DNA from: Planctomycetota bacterium
GTDB taxonomy: Bacteria; Planctomycetota; Phycisphaerae; Phycisphaerales; SM1A02
DNA length: 6,240 nucleotides
Assembly (NCBI GenBank): GCA_009926815.1
Contig: RFOC01000123.1
Span: 1-6,240, forward strand
Direction of reading: 5' to 3'
Positions 1 through 5,464 of this stretch are shown here, piece by piece; positions within the stretch are counted from its first letter, which is position 1, and each line of letters begins with the position of its first letter. Position numbers and translations under genes: made by a program. The notes under the pieces were generated by a model. It was not told the origin of the DNA. It was given only the letters and a program-made list of their open reading frames with translations, and did no database searches.

Positions 1-191
1 CTGTAGCCCTGCTGGCGGGCGATCTCGTTGCAGGCGTTGATGCCGCCCTGGGCGCAGACGCTGTGCGATCGCTTCACCGGCACGATGCTGAACAGGTCGA
101 CCGGCATGCCGGCCTCGACGATGCGGATGGTGGCCGCCAGGCCCGCCAGGCCTCCGCCCACCACGATGACGCGCTGCGGTCGGGTGCTCAC
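1..191 (-). CDS. sdhA: Succinate dehydrogenase / fumarate reductase flavoprotein subunit, N-terminal part
   Basis: This is the FAD-bearing catalytic subunit of complex II, which oxidises succinate to fumarate at the cytoplasmic face of the membrane. Only 63 codons lie in the window; the rest runs off the left edge. The visible protein starts with a Rossmann dinucleotide-binding strand (VIVVGGGLAGL, residues 8-18, carrying GGGLAG at 12-17). It then has RSHSVCAQGGINA (41-53), the family signature in which the histidine (His43 here) normally carries the covalent 8-alpha-N3-histidyl FAD. The start is GTG at 191-189, chosen because AAGGAG (199-204 on the complementary strand) sits 7 bases upstream and the Rossmann motif falls at the expected distance from the N-terminus. 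The GTG overlaps the sdhC stop as GTGA, so translational coupling is likely. SdhB probably lies beyond the left edge. SdhA versus FrdA cannot be separated from this fragment alone. Confidence 0.95.
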   Translation of the reverse strand, partial: MSTRPQRVIVVGGGLAGLAATIRIVEAGMPVDLFSIVPVKRSHSVCAQGGINACNEIARQQGY

Positions 192-1054
192 TGCTGCTCT
201 CCTTCGCCGGTGATGGAAGGCCGCTCGGCCGCCCGGGACAAGTTGATCTCGACCTGCTCGTTCACCTCGACGGTGGGCTGGCGGTACTTCGCCTCCACCT
301 CGCGGGCCGCATCCGGATCCAGCGTGGCGAAGCCGAACACGGCCGTCGCGGCCGCGGCACCCAGGCCCAGCCCGATGGCGGTGCAGACCTGGCCCCAGCG
401 GCGCTGGGCGCCCACGCTGATGGTCAGGCCCCAGGTGATGGCCGCGGTCCACAGGCCGTTGGCGAAGTGGAAGACCAGGCCCAGCACGCACAGCAGGTAG
501 AAGCCCGCCATGACCATGCCCAGCGAGCCCCGCTGCAGGTGCGTGGCCAGGCTGCTCGCGGCGGCATCGGCCTCGAAGCCGGGCATGAGGCCGCCGTAGG
601 TCCAGCCCCACCGCAGGCTGCTGATGTGCATGAAGATGAAGAGCACGCCCACGTAGCCGCTCACGCGCTGCCAGACGTAGCGCCAGTTGTCCTGATACGC
701 GTACCGCGTGGTGTTGAAGCGGCCGGTGCGGGCGAACCAGACGCCCACCGCGGCATGGAAGGCGATGGGCAGCCACAGCACGAAGATCTCGATGAAGATC
801 AGCGCGGGCAGGCCGTGGATGAAGTCCACCTCGTGCTGGAAGGTGGCCACGCCGGCGCCGGAGGCGTCGATGCCACGATCCGCGAACTTGGCCTTGTTCA
901 GCAGCCCGCCCCAGACGATGCTGCTGTTGGTGGTCAGGTGGGGGATCAGGAAGAGCCCGATCGGGAACACGCCGCTGAGCGAGTGCAGCCGGCGGATCAG
1001 GTGGTAGTTGCGGTCGATGAAGCTGGCCTGGGGTGTGGCGACGGCGGTGGTCAC
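188..1054 (-). CDS. sdhC: Succinate dehydrogenase cytochrome b558 subunit
   Basis: This is the membrane anchor of complex II, passing electrons between the iron-sulfur subunit and quinone. It has 288 residues and about five hydrophobic segments, near 26-46, 83-107, 131-147, 178-206 and 220-245, the layout of the single-anchor diheme cytochrome b type (Bacillus SdhC, Wolinella FrdC). Candidate heme-ligating histidines lie in or beside helices: His39 (alternatively His24 in RRLHSLSG), His100 (PIAFHAAVG), His143 (FIFMHISS) and His196 (LVFHFANGLW). An acidic soluble tail of about 43 residues follows the last helix. The frame stays open upstream to an ATG at 1135, but I chose GTG at 1054-1052. An AAGGA site (1061-1065, complementary) lies 6 bases ahead of it, and the upstream frame would overlap the end of the DUF1844 gene with a sequence unlike an anchor N-terminus. 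It sits 37 bases after the DUF1844 gene and overlaps sdhA by 4 bases. Confidence 0.95.
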   Translation of the reverse strand: MTTAVATPQASFIDRNYHLIRRLHSLSGVFPIGLFLIPHLTTNSSIVWGGLLNKAKFADRGIDASGAGVATFQHEVDFIHGLPALIFIEIFVLWLPIAFHAAVGVWFARTGRFNTTRYAYQDNWRYVWQRVSGYVGVLFIFMHISSLRWGWTYGGLMPGFEADAAASSLATHLQRGSLGMVMAGFYLLCVLGLVFHFANGLWTAAITWGLTISVGAQRRWGQVCTAIGLGLGAAAATAVFGFATLDPDAAREVEAKYRQPTVEVNEQVEINLSRAAERPSITGEGEQQ

Positions 1055-1091
1055 GGTCGTTCCTTCTCTGGACTCTCGGTTCACGCGGCGA

Positions 1092-1565
1092 TCAGGGCAC
1101 CACCAGCTTGGGGCCAGCGCCCGCAGGGGGTTCACCCATGGGTCCGGGGGGGACGGCGCCCGGCACGCCCGCCTTGCCGGCGGCCATGCGGGCGGCCACG
1201 GCCTGGGCGATCTGCACGAAGCGCGAGCGAAGCTCGCCCAGCACCTCGCGCAGGTCCTTGGCCTCCTCCTCGCTCAGGTTGCCCTTGGTCTTCTCCTCGA
1301 GCACGCCCAGAAGGTCGATGGCGAATCGGCTGCCCATGAGGTCCACCATGACGCGGCCCTGCTCGTCGGCGTAGCCCCCCAGGCCTCCGACGGCCTGGCT
1401 GGCCAGCAGGCCGACCAGGCTCCGGAAGTCCGCCGGGGGCATCTCCTCGCGACCGGGCCGCGGGCCCTTCTCGGCCTCCTGCTTCGCCAGTCGTTCCTTC
1501 TCGGCCTGCGCCTGGGCCTTCCAGTCGCTGTCCACATGGATCTTGGGTGCTTCGGCGTCGCTCAT
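1092..1565 (-). CDS. DUF1844 domain-containing protein
   Basis: This small protein (157 residues) has no known biochemical activity. The N-terminal part (about 1-42) is charged and probably helical, beginning with a KIHVDSDWKAQAQAEKERL stretch typical of the family in planctomycetes. The DUF1844 core spans about 43-118: F47-x2-LVGLLASQAV, then DLMGSRFAIDLLGVLEEKT, GNLSEEE, and a final LRSRF. The IDLL-x3-E-x-KT-x-GNL-x2-EE pattern is the best family marker. The last 30 residues are Pro/Gly/Ala-rich and likely disordered. There is no signal peptide or membrane segment, so it should be cytosolic. The ATG at 1565 was chosen over the longer frame (ATG at 1628) because GGAGG (1570-1574, complementary) lies 4 bases upstream and the longer version would overlap the divergent gene's start. 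It is first in an operon with sdhC and sdhA; a link to complex II expression or assembly is inference from position only. Confidence 0.9.
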   Translation of the reverse strand: MSDAEAPKIHVDSDWKAQAQAEKERLAKQEAEKGPRPGREEMPPADFRSLVGLLASQAVGGLGGYADEQGRVMVDLMGSRFAIDLLGVLEEKTKGNLSEEEAKDLREVLGELRSRFVQIAQAVAARMAAGKAGVPGAVPPGPMGEPPAGAGPKLVVP

Positions 1566-1634
1566 GGGGCCTCCAGAGGGGCGAGTATAGGTGGCAGGCC
1601 CGCGGCGGTCGCGAGGCTTCCGTACCATTCCGGC
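1566..1634. promoter_or_regulatory. Divergent intergenic spacer between the DUF1844-sdhCA operon and the lipoprotein gene
   Basis: These 69 bases must hold promoters for both directions unless transcription comes from further off. On the minus strand the hexamer TATACT (1584-1589, complementary) is a good -10 match. It would start transcription near 1577, giving a leader of about 12 bases that just includes the GGAGG site. On the plus strand TACCAT (1623-1628) lies 6 bases before the ATG. No convincing -35 hexamer is visible for either, and no operator-like palindrome stands out. The promoter assignments are inference from weak motifs. Confidence 0.35.
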
Positions 1635-2915
1635 ATGCGCCGCTCGGTGCCGCTTGTCCTGGCTTCGCTCCTGCTTGCAGGCTGCCTTGCCATGGACGAG
1701 ACCCCCAAGGACAGTCGCGACATTCCCGTGCAGGCCTTCGTGAAGGGCATGACGCCGGACGATGTCCGGCCGAGCGTGGTCGAGGTGCCCGCGAGCGAGT
1801 ACCAGCCGCAGCAGGACGCCGACGCGGATTCGGTGAGCGATCCGGGAGACGGGTCCACGCCGGTCGCCTCGGGGAAGGGACTGGCATCAGCGCCGTCGTC
1901 GCCCGGGCCGGGCGGGGCCGCGGGGGAGGCGTTGGCCACGGGACAGCGCTGGCCGGTGGACGCGCTGCTGGGCCAGATCAACGGCAAGCCGCTCTACGCG
2001 AACGAGTTCCTGGCCTCCCGTGAGGCCCGCATCCGCCAGCTGGTGGCGCAGCCGGATCGGGTGGCCGCCTATCGGCAGCTGCTGCAGCTGCTGGACGAGG
2101 CGTTCGAGCAGTTCGTGAACAACCAGCTGGTCATCAGCGAGGCGGAGGGAGCCATTCCCATCGAGGCGAAGGAGGGCCTGCTGGCCTGGATGCGCGAACT
2201 GCAGGAGAAGGAGATCGCCAGCCGCGGCGGCACGCGCAGCGAGGCGCAGCGCAGCATCGAGGAGGAGTTCCCCGGCACCACCATCGAGGAGTTCATGCAG
2301 CGACAGAAGAACGAGATCCTGGCGAGCGACCTGATGCGGCGGCGCATCAAGCCCCGGGCCATCGTGAGCTGGCGCGACATCGAGCGGCTCTACATGAAGA
2401 ACTGGGAGAAGTACAACCCGCTGCCCACCATCCGCGTGGGTCGCATTGCGCTGCTGAAGACCGATCAGGCCAAGGTGGACCGCGTGAAGGGTCTCTTCGC
2501 GCAGGGGAAGTCCTTCGCCGACGTGGCCACCGAGCTGCAGCTGCCCAACCAGGGGCTGTGGAAGGAGCTCAAGCTGGGCCCCGCGGGCATCGACGGGATC
2601 CCCGACCTGGTGGATGACCTGAAGAACCGCCTGAAGGGCCTGAAGGAGGGCGTGGTGGATGGGCCGGTGGAGCAGAAGTCCCAGGTGACCTGGATGACGC
2701 TGCTGCCCGGCGAGCAGGCGAAGCCCACCAGCATCTTCGAGAGCCGCCTGCAGCTGAACCTTCGGCGGCAGCTGGAGGGCGAGCGGTTCGGCATGGAGCA
2801 GTACCGCTACCTGCAGGGTCTTCGGTCGCGGTGGATCGCCGAGGACCTGACCGAGATGAAGAAGCGGCTCATCCAGTTCGCGCTGGAGCGCTACTGGCGG
2901 CAGCCCATGCCCTGA
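1635..2915 (+). CDS. SurA-like lipoprotein with degenerate parvulin (PpiC) domain
   Basis: This is a predicted exported lipoprotein of 426 residues related to SurA/PrsA-type periplasmic chaperones. Residues 1-17 form a lipoprotein signal peptide: MRR, a hydrophobic stretch, and a lipobox LLAG-Cys17. Residues of about 55-108 are a Pro/Gly/Ala/Asp-rich linker. From about 110 the WPVDALLGQINGKPLYANEF segment matches the start of a SurA N-terminal domain, followed to about 260 by long charged amphipathic helices. About 265-345 resembles a parvulin fold: IRVGRIALL, then FAQGKSFADVATEL, and LKEGVVDGPVE in place of the usual L-x-x-G-x-x-S-x-P-V. A C-terminal helical segment (about 350-426) completes the SurA-like chaperone core. 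The usual parvulin histidines (ARHIL and the later GYHI-type) are absent, so isomerase activity is doubtful and a holdase role is more likely. The start is fixed by the signal peptide; no Shine-Dalgarno site precedes it. The same frame is open upstream to 1008, but that is antisense to sdhC and the DUF1844 gene. Confidence 0.88.
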   Translation: MRRSVPLVLASLLLAGCLAMDETPKDSRDIPVQAFVKGMTPDDVRPSVVEVPASEYQPQQDADADSVSDPGDGSTPVASGKGLASAPSSPGPGGAAGEALATGQRWPVDALLGQINGKPLYANEFLASREARIRQLVAQPDRVAAYRQLLQLLDEAFEQFVNNQLVISEAEGAIPIEAKEGLLAWMRELQEKEIASRGGTRSEAQRSIEEEFPGTTIEEFMQRQKNEILASDLMRRRIKPRAIVSWRDIERLYMKNWEKYNPLPTIRVGRIALLKTDQAKVDRVKGLFAQGKSFADVATELQLPNQGLWKELKLGPAGIDGIPDLVDDLKNRLKGLKEGVVDGPVEQKSQVTWMTLLPGEQAKPTSIFESRLQLNLRRQLEGERFGMEQYRYLQGLRSRWIAEDLTEMKKRLIQFALERYWRQPMP

Positions 2916-2925
2916 GCGGGCTCAG
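2912..2925. terminator. Short inverted repeat between convergent stop codons (possible bidirectional terminator)
   Basis: CTGAG-CGGG-CTCAG forms a 5-bp stem with a 4-base loop (or a 6-bp stem with loop GG). The left arm contains the TGA of the lipoprotein gene and the right arm contains the TCA that is the stop of yraN on the other strand. There is no T-run on either side, so a classical intrinsic terminator is not supported. The stem is short; chance is a real alternative. Confidence 0.25.
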
Positions 2926-3314
2926 CCGTCGTCGGCGGTGAATGCGCGGGGCAGGTGACGCACATCCAGCGGCCGGCCCGCTGGATCCAGGTGCACCGCC
3001 ACCACGTCGAAGCGGGCGGCATGACGCCGGAACGCGCGGCGGGACAGCAGCAGCGTGGCGGCGCGGATCAGGTTCCTTCGCTTGGCGCGATCCACCCGGA
3101 GTTCCGGCGCGTGGCGGCCTCGGCGGCGTGCCTTGACCTCCGTGAGCACCAGGGACCCATCCGCGGGATCCACGGTGACCATGTCGACCTCCAGGTGCCC
3201 CAGCCTCAGGTTCCGGGCCACCAGCCGGTGACCGCGCGAGAGCAGCATGGCCTCCGCGGCGTCCTCGGCGTGGCGTCCGCTTCGCTGGCGCTGGTCCGGG
3301 TTGGGATCACCCAT
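2922..3314 (-). CDS. yraN: YraN / UPF0102 family protein (predicted restriction-endonuclease-like fold)
   Basis: This small basic protein (130 residues) has the usual length for UPF0102. The family has a PD-(D/E)XK nuclease-like fold, but its cellular role is not established. Visible signatures: G13-R-H-A-E17 near the N-terminus, ARNLR (33-37), L-E42-V-D44-M-V in place of the usual GEIDLI, and LTE59-V-K61-AR for the conserved VEVKxR. Together D44 and E59-x-K61 give a plausible metal-binding nuclease core. Downstream lie an Arg-rich helix (RVDRAKRRNLIRAA) and the RFDVVAV strand, both typical of the family. The only ATG at a sensible place is 3314-3312; GGGGG directly before it is a poor ribosome site. 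The gene stands alone on its strand, convergent with the lipoprotein gene (6 bases apart) and divergent from the amidotransferase. The rnhB partner often seen nearby in other bacteria is not in the window. Confidence 0.88.
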   Translation of the reverse strand: MGDPNPDQRQRSGRHAEDAAEAMLLSRGHRLVARNLRLGHLEVDMVTVDPADGSLVLTEVKARRRGRHAPELRVDRAKRRNLIRAATLLLSRRAFRRHAARFDVVAVHLDPAGRPLDVRHLPRAFTADDG

Positions 3315-3387
3315 GCCCCCAGTGTGGGGTGGCCGGGTCGGCCCTCGGACACTTCCTGCCCTTTTTCGCTGCTAATCTTCCGATCCC
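3315..3387. promoter_or_regulatory. Divergent intergenic spacer between yraN and the amidotransferase gene
   Basis: These 73 bases separate two divergent genes. Close to the yraN start is an inverted repeat CCCCA-GTG-TGGGG (3317-3329). On the plus strand TAATCT (3373-3378) resembles a -10 hexamer and lies 9 bases before the amidotransferase ATG, which would give a leader of only a few bases. No clear -35 element or Shine-Dalgarno site is seen on the plus strand. The run TTTTT (3362-3366) is not preceded by a stem and is not a terminator. Confidence 0.3.
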
Positions 3388-4136
3388 ATGGCCATCGTCA
3401 TCTTCGAGCACTCGGCGGACTGTCCAGCGGAACTCCTCATCGACACCTTTCGGGGTCTTGGCCAGCGGCTTCGCGTGGTGAAGCTGCATGCGGGCCAGCC
3501 GCTGCCGGCGGACCTGGATGACGTGCACGGCGTGGTGAGCCTGGGCGGCCCGCAGACCGTGCACGAGATGAACGCCCCGCCCCGTGGATGCAGGGCGAGA
3601 TGGGCCTGCTGCGCGACGCTCATGGCGCCGGCATTCCCGTGCTGGGACTCTGCCTGGGTGCCCAGTTGCTGGCCGCGGCGCTGGGTGGCGAGACGGGTCG
3701 CATGGCCGCCCCTGAGGTGGGCTGGAAGGACATCACGCTCTCGCCGCAGGGACGCGAGGACCCGCTCTTCGCCGGCCAACCCTGGAAGGGGCCGCAGTTC
3801 TGCTGGCACAGTGATCACGTGTCGAAGCTCCCCGAGGGCGCCACCGTGCTCGCAAGCAGCGCGGGCTGCAAGGTGCAGGCCTTCTGCGTGGGCGTGCGCA
3901 CCTACGGCGTGCAGTACCACCCCGAGTGGAGCGGTTCCACGGTGAAGCGGGAACTGGAGCAGGGTGGTGCCAGCGTGAAGGCCGCGGGCGAGAGCCTGGA
4001 GCAGCAGCTGGCCCTGACCGCCCAGCACGCCGCGGCGAGCGAGCGGCTCGCCCGCAGGTTCTTCGAGGCCTGCAGCCTGCTGCTCATGCCGGCGGATCGG
4101 CTGAACAAGGGCATCGTGAAGGATCTGCATCACTGA
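3388..4136 (+). pseudogene. Class I glutamine amidotransferase, interrupted by a one-base frameshift
   Basis: Two overlapping frames together encode one class I (GATase1-fold) amidotransferase of about 249 residues after correction. Such domains hydrolyse glutamine and hand ammonia to an acceptor. The N-terminal part (3388 to about 3582) reads MAIVIFEHSADCP and later GVVSLGGPQTVHEMNAPP. The rest (about 3582 to 4136, with an internal ATG at 3588) reads WMQGEMGLLRDAH and onward. The nucleophile elbow GLCLGAQ places Cys89 (codon 3651-3653), and YGVQYHPEW gives His178 and Glu180, so the catalytic triad is intact. CWHSDHV and LPEGATVLASS are also family features. The helical C-terminal extension of about 65 residues is unassigned. 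The break is in a C-rich run, and both halves keep family-like sequence, which suggests a sequencing error or a very recent mutation rather than old decay. It resembles the stand-alone, GMP-synthase-like amidotransferases; the acceptor substrate is unknown. No Shine-Dalgarno site precedes the ATG at 3388. The next gene follows after 20 bases. Confidence 0.85.
3574..3587 (+). other. Frameshift site within the amidotransferase gene
   Basis: Reading from 3388 the codons run ATG AAC GCC CCG CCC CGT GGA, after which family resemblance is lost. Reading the other frame, CCG TGG ATG CAG (3582-3593) restores it. One missing C in the run at 3580-3583 (or two extra bases) explains the change. With one C added the protein reads MNAPPPWMQ, which fits the expected family sequence at this point. 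No canonical slippery heptamer or downstream pseudoknot is evident. Confidence 0.8.
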
Positions 4137-4156
4137 GCGTGGGGGGCGGCGGGACC

Positions 4157-5464
4157 ATGGCCATGCATCACTGCCCGGGCTGCAACCATGCCTTGGACCC
4201 CATGCCGGGCGTGCCCGCGGATTCGCATGAACCCTTCACCGCCGATGTGACGTGTCCGAGTTGCAACAAGGGGATCCCCGCCGACACCATCGTGCTGGTG
4301 GGTGGCGACAGTGTGGATGCGCTGGGACAGCCTGGTTGGGGTCGGCGCGTGTGGTTCATCGCGATCCCGGCGGGGTTGGCGCTCGTGTTTGGCCTGGTTT
4401 GTTTCGCGGACTTTGCCAAGGGGTTGAGCGGCACGCTTCGTCCATACAAGAGCCTGGTCGCATCGTTACTCCTCTCAAGCGCGGCCGTGCGTGCCTGGCG
4501 TCGATGGAGTGCGGGTGAGAAGGCCCGCATGGCCCACTCGCGGGAGTTGCGGTGGCTGATCAGTCCCGGCTCGATCGATTTCATCGATGAGCGGCTGGAC
4601 AGCTTTCCGCAGTTTCGGCGCCCCACTCAGGATGTGCCGTCCCGTCGTCTAGGTGCCGAGCTTCTCCGCGGCGCTCGAGCCCAGGTGTCGGGCCGCACCG
4701 CGGAGGGCCTTGATGGCATCCGCCGCAGCGTGGTGGAGATCGTGCTCGAGTACTGGAAGCCGCTTCTCGGGGGGCGTTGGAGGGGCATCGCTTCGACTCG
4801 GATCTTCGTGAAGGCAGGCCTTGCGGGGGATTCGGTCGAACGTGGTCCGACCGGCGCGATTCAGGCCGACGGCGACCGACTGGCGGAGCGGATCTTCCGG
4901 CATTGCACGGGTCAGCCTGTGGGCGTGCATGGCCATGTCGTGACGCTTCGGGGTCATCCTGATCCGGTGAAGACCTGGCCGCGCCCGCTGCGCGCCACCT
5001 CCTGGGCCCTGGCGGTCAACGCAGTTTTGCTTTCGGTGGTCGGGGTGCCGGTGGCGATGGCCTTGAGCGAGAGCTCTCAGCGCGACAAGGTGGGCTTTCT
5101 CGCCATCTTCGCAGGCGTTCCGCTGCTGGTTGCCGCATTGTTCGGGCTCGATCGGTTGCTTTCCCGTGCCGCCTGGCGCCGCGAGTTGACCCGCTGCGTG
5201 TGGACCGTGGATCGGCAGGGCCTGCATGTGGAGCAGGAGAGTCGCGCCCGGCCCCGATCGACCCCGGAGCATCGCTCATGGCTGGTGCCTGCGGACAGTG
5301 TGGCCGATGTCGAGGTTGGCACGGCGGTGGGCAGGCCCCGGATCATCCTGCGAGGACGCGATGGCGGCGAGCAGGCGGCCATCACGCCGGACACCCTTCC
5401 CGCCGATGGGCCTGAGGCATCGCGACGCTGCCTGCTGGCGGCGCTTGGGCTACCGCCCGCGTGA
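4157..5464 (+). CDS. Unrecognised membrane protein with N-terminal zinc-ribbon-like motif
   Basis: I do not recognise this 435-residue protein. It opens with two CxxC pairs, Cys6-x2-Cys9 and Cys33-x2-Cys36, spaced as in a small zinc ribbon. A hydrophobic segment follows at about 65-84 and a weaker one at about 97-111. Next is a soluble region of about 170 residues (about 112-280) with no clear family motif, then two stronger membrane segments at about 281-303 and 311-333. The final 100 residues look like a beta-rich soluble domain (CVWTVDRQGLHVEQE, then SVADVEVG, then RIILRGRDG), possibly PH-like. Three or four membrane passes would put the zinc ribbon and C-terminal domain in the cytoplasm. 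ATG 4157 is preceded by GGGA; ATG 4163 is an equal alternative. It follows the amidotransferase by 20 bases, so co-transcription is likely. Synonymous codons are less biased than in its neighbours (TTA, CTA, TCA, TTT and GTT appear). Its end overlaps polX by 15 bases on the opposite strand. Confidence 0.85.
   Translation: MAMHHCPGCNHALDPMPGVPADSHEPFTADVTCPSCNKGIPADTIVLVGGDSVDALGQPGWGRRVWFIAIPAGLALVFGLVCFADFAKGLSGTLRPYKSLVASLLLSSAAVRAWRRWSAGEKARMAHSRELRWLISPGSIDFIDERLDSFPQFRRPTQDVPSRRLGAELLRGARAQVSGRTAEGLDGIRRSVVEIVLEYWKPLLGGRWRGIASTRIFVKAGLAGDSVERGPTGAIQADGDRLAERIFRHCTGQPVGVHGHVVTLRGHPDPVKTWPRPLRATSWALAVNAVLLSVVGVPVAMALSESSQRDKVGFLAIFAGVPLLVAALFGLDRLLSRAAWRRELTRCVWTVDRQGLHVEQESRARPRSTPEHRSWLVPADSVADVEVGTAVGRPRIILRGRDGGEQAAITPDTLPADGPEASRRCLLAALGLPPA

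Noticed and set aside
467..1339. Long open frame (290 codons) on the plus strand opposite sdhC and the DUF1844 gene
   Set aside because: It is antisense to two clearly recognisable genes. Its protein is an odd His/Ala/Gly/Arg-rich composition with no family resemblance, as expected for a high-GC shadow frame.
1008..1634. Upstream extension of the lipoprotein reading frame to an ATG at 1008
   Set aside because: The extension lies antisense to sdhC and the DUF1844 gene, and the lipoprotein signal peptide with its lipobox starts cleanly at 1635.
1132..1887. 251-codon minus-strand frame overlapping the DUF1844 gene and the lipoprotein start
   Set aside because: Arg/Pro/Gly-rich low-complexity translation in a shifted frame of the DUF1844 gene; no ribosome site or domain.
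3355..3366. T-run CTTTTT as an intrinsic terminator
   Set aside because: No GC-rich stem directly precedes it on the plus strand, and no gene ends there; it lies in a divergent promoter spacer.
3574..3593. Programmed ribosomal frameshift in the amidotransferase
   Set aside because: No X-XXY-YYZ heptamer, no clear downstream stem or pseudoknot and no nearby stop in the original frame. A missing C in a C-rich run is simpler.
3372..4133. 253-codon minus-strand frame opposite the amidotransferase
   Set aside because: It covers a gene whose plus-strand frames carry an intact Cys-His-Glu triad; the antisense translation has no recognisable features.
4649..5272. 207-codon minus-strand frame inside the orphan membrane-protein gene
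   Set aside because: The plus-strand frame has CxxC motifs and coherent hydrophobic segments. The antisense product is His/Arg/Ala-rich without structure or start signals.
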